Below are positions 1 to 9,019 of a DNA stretch of 64,000 nt, piece by piece (position 1 is the stretch's first letter; each line of letters begins with the position of its first letter). Below the pieces are notes generated by a model. That model was not told where the DNA came from and searched no databases. It saw only the letters and a program-made list of their open reading frames with translations. Source of the stretch: Mucilaginibacter flavus (GTDB lineage: Bacteria; Bacteroidota; Bacteroidia; Sphingobacteriales; Sphingobacteriaceae); assembly GCF_030409315.1 (NCBI RefSeq), contig NZ_JAUFPS010000018.1, positions 31,438-95,437 on the forward strand, given 5' to 3'. The position numbers and the translations under genes are program-made.

Positions 1-1
1 C

Positions 2-286
2 ACACAAAAATTCTCAAGCGATCACAGGTTTGGAATATCAAGTCAATTGTACCGGGCAGCTGTTTCTATTCCATCTAATATAGCGGAAGGATCTGCAAGA
101 AAATCAGAAAAAGATTTTGCTCACTTTCTTTCTATCAGTCTCGGCTCTGCTTTTGAATTAGAAACACAACTTATTATTGCAGAACAATGTAACTTGACGT
201 GTGATACCGATTACACGGTCCTCATTAATCGGGTTCAAGCCTTACAAAAACAAATTAAAGCCTTTTCGAACAGTATAACCTCCTGA
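2..286 (+). CDS. Four-helix bundle protein (S23-type), 5' end outside window
   Basis: The reading frame is open to the left edge, so only the C-terminal part is present. An in-frame TTG at 47 is not a credible start, because the residues before it (FGISSQL) already belong to the family. The motif AAVSIPSNIAEGSAR followed by FLSISLGSAFELETQL is the signature of the bacterial four-helix-bundle family first described from 23S rRNA intervening sequences. These are small cytosolic helical proteins of unknown biochemical role, often stand-alone in Bacteroidota. No intervening sequence or rRNA is seen here, so no link to ribosomal RNA is claimed. The family call is firm; function is unknown. Confidence 0.85.
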   Translation, partial: TQKFSSDHRFGISSQLYRAAVSIPSNIAEGSARKSEKDFAHFLSISLGSAFELETQLIIAEQCNLTCDTDYTVLINRVQALQKQIKAFSNSITS

Positions 287-364
287 CCTTAATCTCTCAT
301 CATGCTCGTAAAATAGATTAATTCATAATCTATTACCCCAAAAGTCCTAAATCCATAAATCCTT

Positions 365-373
365 TATCTTTGC
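365..373 (+). promoter_or_regulatory. Candidate -7 promoter element of pth
   Basis: TATCTTTGC matches the Bacteroidota TAnnTTTG consensus and lies 22 nt before the pth start codon. No convincing TTG-type -33 element was seen upstream, so the call rests on the -7 element alone. Confidence 0.4.
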
Positions 374-395
374 TCCAAAAATCTTTGTTCCCAAA

Positions 396-956
396 ATGAA
401 ATATCTAATAGTAGGACTCGGAAATATTGGTCCCGAATATGCTGATACGAGGCATAATATCGGTTTTATGGTGCTTGATGAACTGGCTAAGCAGGAAAAC
501 GCGAAGTTTCATAACATGCGTTTAGCTTATTATACCGAGGTATCTTTTAAGGGGCGTACGTTGTGCCTTATCAAACCCACAACCTACATGAACCTGAGCG
601 GCAAAGCGCTTAACCATTGGATGAAGGATTTGAAAATTCCGGTCGAAAACGTTTTGGTTATTGTGGATGATATTGCCTTACCATTGGGTACTTTGCGCCT
701 TAAACCCAAAGGCAGCGCCGCCGGGCATAACGGACTAAAAAATATAGAGACTGTGCTTGGCCACAACAACTACGCGCGTCTGCGTTTCGGCGTAAGTGAT
801 AACTACCCCAAAGGCAGGCAGGTTGATTATGTACTTAGTGGTTTTGATGATGATGAAAAACCGGAATTGCCGGCGCTGATAGATCGCTCGATAGAAATGA
901 TCAAAGGTTTTGCCACCATCGGCACCGAATTAACCATGACCAGGTTTAATAAATAA
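396..956 (+). CDS. pth: Peptidyl-tRNA hydrolase
   Basis: Pth cleaves the ester bond of peptidyl-tRNAs that drop off the ribosome and so recycles tRNA in the cytosol. The 186-aa protein has the usual length. It carries the family residues at the expected positions: Asn10 in LIVGLGN, catalytic His20 in DTRHNIGF, Asn66 in TYMNLSG, Asp91/Asp92 in VIVDDIALP, and HNG at 111-113 in GSAAGHNGLKNIE. The ATG at 396 puts His20 in register with E. coli Pth. In many bacteria pth follows a ribosomal L25 gene; here its left neighbour is an unrelated four-helix-bundle gene, so it probably has its own promoter. Confidence 0.97.
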   Translation: MKYLIVGLGNIGPEYADTRHNIGFMVLDELAKQENAKFHNMRLAYYTEVSFKGRTLCLIKPTTYMNLSGKALNHWMKDLKIPVENVLVIVDDIALPLGTLRLKPKGSAAGHNGLKNIETVLGHNNYARLRFGVSDNYPKGRQVDYVLSGFDDDEKPELPALIDRSIEMIKGFATIGTELTMTRFNK

Positions 957-1059
957 TTCTTTCCTACTGTTAACTAAGCCGTTAGTTAAAATTTGTTAAA
1001 TATCTTTCCCGGGTTGCAACACTTGGGTATCTTGGGGCGTCTTATCTCCTAAATACCTT

Positions 1060-3522
1060 ATGAAGCAATTTTTACTCTCGCTGTTTTGCTGCTACATCTC
1101 CGCTTTAGCATTCGCGCAAGCTCCTACCATAAATAATATTGTAGTTAAGGGCGTGGTTATTGACTCGGCCGTAAATAAACCTTTAGGGTATGTTACCGTT
1201 GTTTTACAGGATGCGGCCACCAAAACATCAGTAAAAAGCAGTTTAACCAAAGATGATGGCAGCTTTGAGTTGAAAGCCTCCGAAGGTAAAACCTACCAGC
1301 TGGCTGTTGCTTTTGTTGGTTATGCTGCTAAAACCATTCCTGTTAAGTTTACCGGAAATGTAGCCGATATAGGGAAGATTTATCTATCGGCTTCCAGTAA
1401 GCAATTGGGCGAAGTAAACATTACAGCGGTAAGGCCGGTAATGAAGCAGGAGGTTGACCGCCTAACTTACGATGTAACCGCCGATCCGGAAAGCAAAGCG
1501 ATATCTGCTTTAGATATGATGCGTAAAGTACCGCTTTTAGCAGTTGATGGTGATGATAAAATAAAACTCAAGGGTAGTGGTAACTATAAGATATTGATTA
1601 ACGGCAAAGAATCGGCCTTGATGGCCAAAAACCCATCGGATATATTGAAAGCCATGCCTGCAACCAATATCGAAAAGATAGAGGTAATTACTACGCCCCC
1701 TGCAAAATATGATGCCGAGGGTCTATCGGGTATCATCAACATCATCACCAAAAAAAATGCCGACCAGGGTTATAACGTTGGCCTCAACATGCGGTATAAC
1801 AGTATCTGGGGACCAGGTTACAATTTAAACGCCACCGTTAAACAAGGCAAGTTTGGTTTATCAGGCTATGCTGGTTTTGGCAATCAAAATAAGGTTAATA
1901 ATAGTAATGCAAGCTCACAAACGCAATTTGCAACGCAATCTGTTTTAGCTCAAAACAGTACAGGTTCTTTTGGCGGCAAATACAAATACGCCAATGCCGA
2001 GTTAAGTTATGAAATAGATACTTTAAACTTGTTAACGGCATCATTTGAGCTGTTCCGTGGTAATTTTGATCAGAATAGTGTGCAGCATACCGTACAAACA
2101 GATAAAACAGGGGCTGTGAACCAAGCCTACACGGGAACATCTGATGGTATCAACCACGATCAGGGTACTGATATATCAATCAACTATCAGTTGAGTTTTA
2201 AAAACCATAAAGATGAGTTGCTTACAGCATCTTACAAATACAGTTACGGCCCGAGCAAGCAGTACAGCGAAAACGTGTTTACAGACAGGGTTAATTTCGA
2301 CGCGTTAAATAATCCAAACTTTCGCCAGTATAATAACCCGGCCACCAGGGAACATACCTTTCAATTAGATTACGTATATCCGTTAAAAAAGGTAAACATT
2401 GAAGCAGGTGGCAAAGTTATCCTGCGCGATAACTTCAATGATTTTCAACGCGAAAACCAGGACACAGGGACTGGTAATTACTTTGTAGATACGACTCAAA
2501 GCAGCATATTCAATTATCACCAGAATGTGTATAGTGCATATAACTCCTACCAGGTAAAATTCACCAAGTATACCTTGAAAGGAGGTCTGCGCCTGGAACA
2601 TACCCAGGTTAGCGCCGATTTTGTGGGCACGCCCCTGGATAGAGGGTATAACAACCTGATACCATCTATATCATTACAACGCAGCTTTAAAACCAGCAGC
2701 TTAAACTTTGGCTTTACACAACGTATACAACGGCCGGGTATTTATCAGCTTAATCCGTTTGTAGATAGATCGAATACTAAATTCATTACAACAGGCAATC
2801 CCAATTTAAGCCCCGAGTTGAATAATACATTTGAGTTTACTTACAGTAATTTTTCCAAAGGATCAATCAACGCGGGTTTAAGTTACGCGTTCTCCAATAA
2901 TTCTATCCAGCAAATCAGCAATTTTCAGGTTGAGCAAATCTCGCCAACTAAACTGGATACCGTTACCTTTACTTCGTACCAAAACCTGGGCAGCAACAAA
3001 ACGCTGGGTTTAAATTTAAATACCAATTTCAATATCACCAAGCAATTTACCTTTAGCCTTAACGGGCAAATCTCACACATTTGGCTTAAGGGAACCTATA
3101 ACGGTAAATTTTATACCAACCAGGGTTATACCGGCAACGCGTTTGGTAACCTGGCCTATAAATTTAATGGCGGTTACCGCCTGGCGCTTGATGCCGGTTT
3201 CTTTAGCGGCGATGTAACTTTGCAAGGCAAATCGAGCGCGTTTATATTTAACTCGTATGTGTTGTCAAAAGAGTTTTTCAATAAAAAATTCACCGTATCA
3301 TTGGTAGCCAATAACCCTTACAGTAAATACCGTACTTATACCGGCTACACCAAAACCGTCGATTTTTATAACAGCTATAGCGGCACAAATCCTTATCGGA
3401 ATTTTGCCATTAGGCTTAACTATAAATTTGGCAAGCTCAACAGCGAGATTAAAAAGAACCAGCGCGGCATCAATAACGATGATACCAAGGGCGGAGGCAA
3501 CAAAGGCGGCGGAAACCAATAG
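1060..3522 (+). CDS. TonB-dependent receptor / outer-membrane beta-barrel family protein with carboxypeptidase-like N-domain
   Basis: This 820-aa protein starts with a Sec signal peptide ending near ALAFAQA. It continues with a carboxypeptidase-D-regulatory-like beta-sandwich (about 30-110, VKGVVIDSAVNKPLGYVTV), then a plug-like region (about 120-230, including INGKESALM and IEVITTPPAKYDAEG), and a long C-terminal barrel typical of the outer-membrane beta-barrel family. The barrel ends in a strand (IRLNYKFG) followed by an unusual glycine-rich tail, GGGNKGGGNQ. No SusD partner is adjacent, so it is not a SusC-type glycan importer. The substrate is not predictable; the family has been linked to siderophore, peptide or oligosaccharide uptake. 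Confidence 0.88.
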   Translation: MKQFLLSLFCCYISALAFAQAPTINNIVVKGVVIDSAVNKPLGYVTVVLQDAATKTSVKSSLTKDDGSFELKASEGKTYQLAVAFVGYAAKTIPVKFTGNVADIGKIYLSASSKQLGEVNITAVRPVMKQEVDRLTYDVTADPESKAISALDMMRKVPLLAVDGDDKIKLKGSGNYKILINGKESALMAKNPSDILKAMPATNIEKIEVITTPPAKYDAEGLSGIINIITKKNADQGYNVGLNMRYNSIWGPGYNLNATVKQGKFGLSGYAGFGNQNKVNNSNASSQTQFATQSVLAQNSTGSFGGKYKYANAELSYEIDTLNLLTASFELFRGNFDQNSVQHTVQTDKTGAVNQAYTGTSDGINHDQGTDISINYQLSFKNHKDELLTASYKYSYGPSKQYSENVFTDRVNFDALNNPNFRQYNNPATREHTFQLDYVYPLKKVNIEAGGKVILRDNFNDFQRENQDTGTGNYFVDTTQSSIFNYHQNVYSAYNSYQVKFTKYTLKGGLRLEHTQVSADFVGTPLDRGYNNLIPSISLQRSFKTSSLNFGFTQRIQRPGIYQLNPFVDRSNTKFITTGNPNLSPELNNTFEFTYSNFSKGSINAGLSYAFSNNSIQQISNFQVEQISPTKLDTVTFTSYQNLGSNKTLGLNLNTNFNITKQFTFSLNGQISHIWLKGTYNGKFYTNQGYTGNAFGNLAYKFNGGYRLALDAGFFSGDVTLQGKSSAFIFNSYVLSKEFFNKKFTVSLVANNPYSKYRTYTGYTKTVDFYNSYSGTNPYRNFAIRLNYKFGKLNSEIKKNQRGINNDDTKGGGNKGGGNQ

Positions 3523-3542
3523 ATATAGTTATATTGTAGGCT

Positions 3543-4259
3543 ATGAAAAAAGCGATAGTTGTTGGCGCTACATCGGGCATTGGCAGGCAATTGGCTATTT
3601 TATTGGCCGATAACAACTATCATGTGGGGATTACCGGCAGACGCGCCGAATTATTGGCCGAGTTGCAGGAGCTAAAGCCCGGAAAGTTTAAACCATCTGC
3701 TTTTGATGTAACTGATACTACTGCTATCCCTCAACATTTAGCAAAACTTACAGCCGAATTAGGTGGCCTTGATCTGCTGATCATCAGCTCGGGTACGGGT
3801 GATTTAAACCCATCGCTTGATCCCGGAATAGAAAACGAAACCAATGCGGTTAATGTATTGGGCTTTACCACCGTTGCCGATTGGGCATTTAACTTTTTTG
3901 AGAAGCAGGGATCAGGACACCTAACAGCAATCACTTCTATAGCGGGTATGCGCGGCGGCCGGCATGCTCCTGCTTATAATGCATCAAAGGCATATCAAAT
4001 TAATTACTTGCAGGCGTTAAGGCAAAAGGCCACCAACCTTAAGCTTCCCATATTTGTAACCGACGCCCGCCCTGGCTTTGTAGATACACCAATGGCTAAA
4101 GGCGATGGGCGGTTTTGGGTTGCAACACCCCAAAAAGCCGCTTTACAAATTTACAAGGCTATTGAAAGTAACCGCAAGGTAGTTTACATTACCAAACGCT
4201 GGCGGCTCATCGCCTTTATTATTAAACATTTGCCGGGCTTTTTATATAACCGCATGTAA
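3543..4259 (+). CDS. Short-chain dehydrogenase/reductase (SDR)
   Basis: The 238-aa protein has a classical SDR layout. A Rossmann nucleotide-binding motif GATSGIGRQLA lies at about 8-18, an SSGTG segment replaces the usual NNAG at about 83, the catalytic Ser is in ITSIAGMRGG, and the Tyr-x3-Lys pair is in AYNASKAYQ. Arg-containing segments near the N-terminus (TGRRAELL) suggest NADP(H) preference, which is inference. It begins 20 nt after the upstream receptor gene and could be co-transcribed with it. Substrate unknown; the closest style is the uncharacterised YqjQ/DltE-like SDR group. Confidence 0.92.
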   Translation: MKKAIVVGATSGIGRQLAILLADNNYHVGITGRRAELLAELQELKPGKFKPSAFDVTDTTAIPQHLAKLTAELGGLDLLIISSGTGDLNPSLDPGIENETNAVNVLGFTTVADWAFNFFEKQGSGHLTAITSIAGMRGGRHAPAYNASKAYQINYLQALRQKATNLKLPIFVTDARPGFVDTPMAKGDGRFWVATPQKAALQIYKAIESNRKVVYITKRWRLIAFIIKHLPGFLYNRM

Positions 4260-4295
4260 GCTCATTATTTTACATAAAACAAACCCGCAAAAGTT

Positions 4296-4303
4296 TAATT
4301 TTG
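4296..4303 (+). promoter_or_regulatory. Candidate -7 promoter element upstream of the ArsC/Spx-like gene
   Basis: TAATTTTG fits the TAnnTTTG consensus and ends 24 nt before the ATG at 4328. No clear -33 element is visible. Confidence 0.35.
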
Positions 4304-4327
4304 GGCGTTCATTAAAACTACCAACAC

Positions 4328-4675
4328 ATGAAGGTTTACGGCATTACCAATTGCAATACAGTAAAAAAAGCGCTCGACTGGCTTAAAGCCAACCATGTTG
4401 ATTACGATTTTCAGGATTTTAAAAAGCTGGGCGTAAGCGCCGATAAATTGCAGGAATGGGATACCAAGGCCGGTTACGAAAAATTCATGAACAAACAAGG
4501 CCTCACCTGGAAACAGCTTGACCCTGCCGTTAAAGAAAGCGTAAAAACCAATACCGACGCCCTGCAACTACTGCAACAAAAAACCAGTATGATCAAACGC
4601 CCGGTTATTGAAGATAATGGCTTCCTGTTTTTTGGTTTTGATGAGAAGGTTTATGCAGAACACTTTTTGAAGTAG
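4328..4675 (+). CDS. ArsC/Spx-family thioredoxin-fold protein
   Basis: A 115-aa protein with the ArsC/Spx/YffB fold. It begins MKVYGITNCNTVKKALDWL, with a single N-terminal Cys9 in NCNTVKK where Spx proteins have CxxC and arsenate reductases have CxxS/T. MIKRPVIED carries the Arg-Pro motif of the active-site loop. Family members reduce arsenate, or act as redox-responsive RNA-polymerase-binding regulators in Firmicutes. In Gram-negatives the YffB branch has no settled function, so a true arsenate reductase activity is not claimed. No ars genes are nearby. Confidence 0.88.
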   Translation: MKVYGITNCNTVKKALDWLKANHVDYDFQDFKKLGVSADKLQEWDTKAGYEKFMNKQGLTWKQLDPAVKESVKTNTDALQLLQQKTSMIKRPVIEDNGFLFFGFDEKVYAEHFLK

Positions 4676-4719
4676 TAGCTAACAAAGATTTCACCTACAA
4701 AACAGTCGCGCTTAAAAAG

Positions 4720-4864
4720 AGGCACCTAACGGAGCCAAAAAGCAACGCGCTTTTGCTATAAACACGTGACTCCGCTGGAGTCTAAAAGTTTGAACATCCG
4801 GCTACAGCGTAGCCTCGTGTTTATAGTAAATTTAAATGGCAACAATTGGGCTCCGTAGGTGCCT
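4720..4864. repeat. Nested three-tier palindromic element
   Basis: The gap between the ArsC-like gene and the M1 peptidase (4676-5076) holds a nested inverted repeat. The outer arms are 4720-4736 (AGGCACCTAACGGAGCC) and 4849-4864 (one base shorter). The inner arms CTATAAACACG at 4756-4766 and CGTGTTTATAG at 4816-4826 match perfectly. Inside these lie two independent hairpins, GACTCCGCTGGAGTC (4768-4782) and GGCTACAGCGTAGCC (4800-4814). The whole could fold as a cruciform DNA or a branched RNA. It resembles dispersed palindromic repeats of Sphingobacteriaceae rather than a terminator, since no U-tract follows. Confidence 0.75.
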
Positions 4865-5076
4865 CCTATCGTTCGCATATAATTTCCCGAGCACGTTACA
4901 AAACAGCCCCTTCCATCCAACAAAATCCACCTGATTGATAGACTATTACTAAATCAATCACTAATTCATCAATTCGCTAATTCACCAATTAATAAAAGCG
5001 TAACAATCATTTTACCAGTAATATAAAAAGGCTTTTTTGCGTATACTTGCTTTGTATATTCAAAAAATTGACTGAC

Positions 5077-7080
5077 ATGAAACTAAAAATGATGGCCGGC
5101 TTGAGCATGGCCTGTGTGCTTGCATTTAATGCGGGTAACGCCCAGCAAGCCCCAACCCCTCCTCCTACCACATCCCCTGCTTCTGATTACAATTATCATG
5201 AAACTTTCGGTCCGCCGTTTTACACCAAAAACGGAACAGAATTTCGTGCAGCCGATGGCCAGCCAGGCCCAAAATACTGGCAAAACCGAGCCGATTACAC
5301 ATTGGCGGCTTCACTGAACGACCAAAACAATGAAATTACCGGTTCAGAAACTTTAACTTATACCAACAACAGTCCGCAAAACCTGGGCTTTTTATGGATG
5401 CAGTTAGATCAAAACTTATTTAAATTAGATTCTCGCGGTACTGCCATCGTACCACCAACGGGCAGCCGTAACTGGGGCCGTGGCGAGGCGTTTGATGCCG
5501 GCTACAAAATCAAATCGGTAAAATATGTTGATGCTAAAGGCGTAGCTGTTGATGCTAAATTTTTGATCACAGATACCCGTATGCAGGTGTTTTTGCCAAA
5601 ACAGGTTACTGCAAACGGCGGCATTGCCAAGTTAAAAATTGAATATTCATTTGTATCTCCAAATTACGGATCAGACCGTATGGGTTACCTTGATGATAAA
5701 AAATCAAAAAATGGTAAGATATACACTATAGCGCAATGGTACCCACGCATGTGCGTTTATGACGAAATATTAGGATGGAATACCCAGCCTTACACCGGTC
5801 CGGGTGAGTTTTACCTGGAATATGGTGATTTCGACCTGAGCATTACCGCTCCTGCCAATCACATTGTGGTAGCTTCTGGCGAGCTATTAAACCCAACCGA
5901 AGTATATACCCCGGAACAGCAAAAGCGTTGGGCACAGGCTGCTAACAGCGAAAAAACTGTAGTGATCCGCTCGGCAGATGAGGTTACCAACCCTGCTTCG
6001 CGCCCTGCTGGTAAAAAAACGTTAACCTGGCACTTTAAAATCAAAAACGCGCGTGATGCTTCATGGGCTTCATCGGCCTCGTTTATTGTTGATGCTGCCA
6101 AAATGGACCTGCCAAGCGGCAAAAAATCTATCGCTATATCTGCCTACCCGGTTGAAAGCGACGGTGCTGACGCATGGTCACGTTCAACAGAGTATGTAAA
6201 AAAATCTATCGAATATAACTCATCAAAATGGTTTGAGTTCCCTTACCCTGCTGCTACTGCCGTTGCCGGTATAGTAGGTGGTATGGAATATCCCGGCATT
6301 GTTTTCTGCGGGTACACTGCAAAAAAAGGCAGTCTTTGGGGTGTAAACGATCACGAGTTTGGTCATACCTGGTTCCCGATGATTGTTGGCTCAAACGAGC
6401 GTTTATACGGTTGGATGGATGAAGGTTTCAACACATTTATCAATACACTATCAACCCAAAACTTTAACAGCGGCGAGTACTACAGGAAACCTGGCGATAT
6501 GCACAAAATTGGTGATTTCTTTACCAAGCCAACTTTGGAGCCAATGTTAAGTCAGCCGGCTAACCTTAAAGAAAGAAATACAGGTACTTTATTGTATGCA
6601 AAACCAAGTGCTGGTTTAGTATTGTTACGTGAGCAAATTTTAGGTCCTGAGCGTTTTGATTTCGCTTTCAAAACCTATATTAACCGTTGGGCATTTAAAC
6701 ACCCTACACCGGATGATTTCTTCCGCACCATCGAAAACGCGTCGGGCGAAAGCTTACAATGGTTTTGGAGAGGCTGGTTCCTTAACGACTGGCGTTTAGA
6801 CGTTGCCGTGAGCGACGTTAAATATGTTGACAACGATGTTACCAAAGGCGCTATGATCACCATTGATAACCTTGGTAAAATGGCCATGCCGGTTATTTTG
6901 GAAATAAAAACCAAAAGCGGTAAAGTTGAGCGCATGAAACTCCCGGTTGAAATTTGGGAGCGTAACGCCAGCTGGACATTCAAATATCCATCAACAGAAG
7001 AAATTGACTCTGTTACCTACGACCCGGACAAAGTATTACCGGATTACAACCCAGACAATAACGTTTGGACTAAAAAATAA
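5077..7080 (+). CDS. Secreted M1-family zinc metallopeptidase
   Basis: The 667-aa protein has a signal peptide ([20 protein letters not shown]) and a proline-rich linker, then an M1 N-terminal beta domain and the gluzincin catalytic domain. The zinc site HEFGH lies at 426-430 with the third ligand Glu449 in WMDEGF; the exopeptidase-type loop is GGMEYPG at 401-407. It should trim N-terminal residues from peptides in the periplasm or outside the cell. A longer frame from a TTG at 5047 adds ten residues in front of the signal peptide, so the ATG at 5077 is preferred. It is a single-gene unit closed by a strong terminator. Confidence 0.93.
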   Translation: MKLKMMAGLSMACVLAFNAGNAQQAPTPPPTTSPASDYNYHETFGPPFYTKNGTEFRAADGQPGPKYWQNRADYTLAASLNDQNNEITGSETLTYTNNSPQNLGFLWMQLDQNLFKLDSRGTAIVPPTGSRNWGRGEAFDAGYKIKSVKYVDAKGVAVDAKFLITDTRMQVFLPKQVTANGGIAKLKIEYSFVSPNYGSDRMGYLDDKKSKNGKIYTIAQWYPRMCVYDEILGWNTQPYTGPGEFYLEYGDFDLSITAPANHIVVASGELLNPTEVYTPEQQKRWAQAANSEKTVVIRSADEVTNPASRPAGKKTLTWHFKIKNARDASWASSASFIVDAAKMDLPSGKKSIAISAYPVESDGADAWSRSTEYVKKSIEYNSSKWFEFPYPAATAVAGIVGGMEYPGIVFCGYTAKKGSLWGVNDHEFGHTWFPMIVGSNERLYGWMDEGFNTFINTLSTQNFNSGEYYRKPGDMHKIGDFFTKPTLEPMLSQPANLKERNTGTLLYAKPSAGLVLLREQILGPERFDFAFKTYINRWAFKHPTPDDFFRTIENASGESLQWFWRGWFLNDWRLDVAVSDVKYVDNDVTKGAMITIDNLGKMAMPVILEIKTKSGKVERMKLPVEIWERNASWTFKYPSTEEIDSVTYDPDKVLPDYNPDNNVWTKK

Positions 7081-7081
7081 C

Positions 7082-7113
7082 AAAAAACGCCCGGCAAATG
7101 CCGGGCGTTTTTT
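7082..7113 (+). terminator. Rho-independent terminator after the M1 peptidase gene
   Basis: A perfect hairpin with arms CGCCCGGCA (7088-7096) and TGCCGGGCG (7099-7107) and a 2-nt loop is flanked by A6 and T6. The run of T at 7108-7113 makes it a textbook terminator, and its symmetry would also let it work on the opposite strand. Confidence 0.93.
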
Positions 7114-7161
7114 GTTCCTACCCATCACAAGTTGTAAAAAACAAAGAGGGCCGTCAGTCTG

Positions 7162-7214
7162 AGCCTGTCGAAGACTCGCGCGCAGAGGCCTTCGCCCGCG
7201 TGCTTCGGCAGGCT
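7162..7214. repeat. Dispersed imperfect hairpin repeat
   Basis: AGCCTGTCGAAG (7162-7173) pairs with CTTCGGCAGGCT (7203-7214) with one mismatch. Such elements are common between genes in this bacterial family. It sits in the 223-base gap between two convergent genes, and nothing else is recognised there. Confidence 0.55.
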
Positions 7215-7304
7215 ACCCATGCCCCCATTTTTTTGATATTGTCATTTCACTTTCAGAGTCCCTGGATTTACAAACTCGCGATGACGACAGGTTGCGGCTA
7301 ATCA

Positions 7305-9017
7305 CTACGCCGCTCTCTTCAACGTAAAGGCAAACCTGCTGCCTGCACCAATTTCGCTGTCAACGGTGATATGCCCTGCCTGGGCTTCAATAAAATCTTT
7401 AGCTATGGCAAGGCCAAGACCGGTGCCGGTTTGTTCGGCGGTGGCGTTGGGTACTTTAAAATAGCGTTCAAACAAACGTGATAAGTATTGATCTTCGATG
7501 CCCTTACCATGATCCTGTACCGAAAATTCTATTTCGTCGCTTTTATGTTTCTTGACCACCAACTCTACAGCCGATTTTTCGTGGCTGTATTTTATGGCAT
7601 TTGATAGCAGGTTGATGAGTACCCAGGTAGTTTTATCCAAATCGGCATGTACCTGTGGCAGGCTATCATCACATTTTACTTTGATATTTACCTGCTTTTG
7701 ATCAGCAATAAATTTAATGGCCTTTACGGCGTAGTCCACAATATTGCGGGGATGGGTGCTGCCAAAGTTCAATTGCAGCTTACCGGTTTCAACCTGGGCC
7801 ATATCCAGCAACTCGCCTGTTATTTGCAGCAGGCGGCGGGCATCGTCGTCAATATTCTCCAGCAATTGCCTTTGCTCGGTATTTACCTCGCCAATGCGGT
7901 CATCCTCCAACAATTTAAGGCTCATTTTTATAGATGATATCGGCGTTTTCAACTCGTGCGATATGGTTGCGATGAAATTGGTTTTAGCCTCATCAAGTTG
8001 CTGATACTCGGTGATATTTTTCAGTATGATCACCTTACCAATCACCTTGGCTTTACTGGTTACCGATAACGATTCGCGACTGTAGAAGCTCTCCCTCCCA
8101 TCAGCAAAAATCTTTAGCCTTGGCTGATCGGTAACTAACAGATTGCGCAGCAAATCATTTTCCATGGCAACATCAGGGGCATAAGCACCGGTAAGCTGCT
8201 CGGTGCTCATGCCTATCAGGCTACAAGCTACCTCGTTGGCAAATATGATAAACTGTTTTTCATCTAACCCTACAATGGCATCCTGCATGGTATTGATAAT
8301 GGTTTCAATGCGCTTTTTCTCAAACAGGATACTGGCCAGGTTACTGTTTTCATATTCATCGAGCTTCTTGGTCATGGTATTAAAGGCCTGCCCCAATTCG
8401 CCAAACTCATCATCTGAGTGAAAATCTATCTGTTGATGATAATTACGGTTGGATACCTCTTTAATCCTTGCTGTCAGTTCCTTCAACGGATCGGCAATAT
8501 ATCCCGGGAAATTTACCGCGAATGTAAACGCGATGGTAAACAGCAAAAACGCGCTGATGGCCACTATTACATTGGCCCTTTTAGCGGTATCAGATGCCAC
8601 TTCATTTTTATGCGCAATGGCTGCCATATTTAAACGCATAACACCGTAAACCAGGTGCCGGGTCTGGTTTAATAAAGCGCTTTGCCTCGCAGCATCCTTA
8701 CCGGCCAGTTTAACTTGCTGATAAACCGCCGTTAATGAATCCGTCAATTGCTGCTCGCCGGGTTCGGTTACGTTATGTTGCTGCAAAGCCAGATTTTTAT
8801 CAATATCGGCAAATTGTTTGGGTGATAGTGTGCTGGTATTAGCGTCGATATCATCGAGAATAGCTTGCCCGTATTGCAGGGATTTATAGTTATCTTTTAA
8901 AATTACCCCGGCATCGGCCGACAGGCGATTAAGATAATATACCGACGAACCGCAGCATGCTAATGCCAATACAAACAGAAAGCCGATACCGGAGCGGAGT
9001 TTATTTTTAATTGTCAT
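7305..9017 (-). CDS. Membrane sensor histidine kinase, kinase half of a split KdpD system
   Basis: A 570-aa kinase: first membrane segment at about 9-29, a helical extracytoplasmic domain, a second membrane segment at about 150-172, HAMP (about 170-225), PAS (about 240-350, TIINTMQDAIVGLDEKQ), HisKA with the phosphorylated His in ISHELKTPISS, and HATPase with LLSNAIKY (N box), DHGKGI (G1) and GTGLGLAIAKDF (G2). It begins 2 nt after the stop of the KdpD-domain gene, so the two are translationally linked. It has none of the four-helix DUF4118 membrane region of E. coli KdpD. Role inferred: phosphorelay for K+ limitation. The partner response regulator is not adjacent. Confidence 0.88.
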   Translation of the reverse strand: MTIKNKLRSGIGFLFVLALACCGSSVYYLNRLSADAGVILKDNYKSLQYGQAILDDIDANTSTLSPKQFADIDKNLALQQHNVTEPGEQQLTDSLTAVYQQVKLAGKDAARQSALLNQTRHLVYGVMRLNMAAIAHKNEVASDTAKRANVIVAISAFLLFTIAFTFAVNFPGYIADPLKELTARIKEVSNRNYHQQIDFHSDDEFGELGQAFNTMTKKLDEYENSNLASILFEKKRIETIINTMQDAIVGLDEKQFIIFANEVACSLIGMSTEQLTGAYAPDVAMENDLLRNLLVTDQPRLKIFADGRESFYSRESLSVTSKAKVIGKVIILKNITEYQQLDEAKTNFIATISHELKTPISSIKMSLKLLEDDRIGEVNTEQRQLLENIDDDARRLLQITGELLDMAQVETGKLQLNFGSTHPRNIVDYAVKAIKFIADQKQVNIKVKCDDSLPQVHADLDKTTWVLINLLSNAIKYSHEKSAVELVVKKHKSDEIEFSVQDHGKGIEDQYLSRLFERYFKVPNATAEQTGTGLGLAIAKDFIEAQAGHITVDSEIGAGSRFAFTLKRAA

Positions 9018-9019
9018 GA

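Noticed and set aside
970..989. Terminator after pth
   Set aside because: TTAACTAA/TTAGTTAA forms an AT-rich 8-bp stem, but it is weak and the following sequence is not T-rich.
1060..3522. SusC of a second polysaccharide locus
   Set aside because: No SusD-like gene, sigma factor or glycosidase is adjacent, and the domain layout is of the stand-alone barrel family.
4328..4675. True arsenate reductase (arsC)
   Set aside because: Family fold is clear, but no ars genes are close and the YffB-like branch has no proven arsenate activity.
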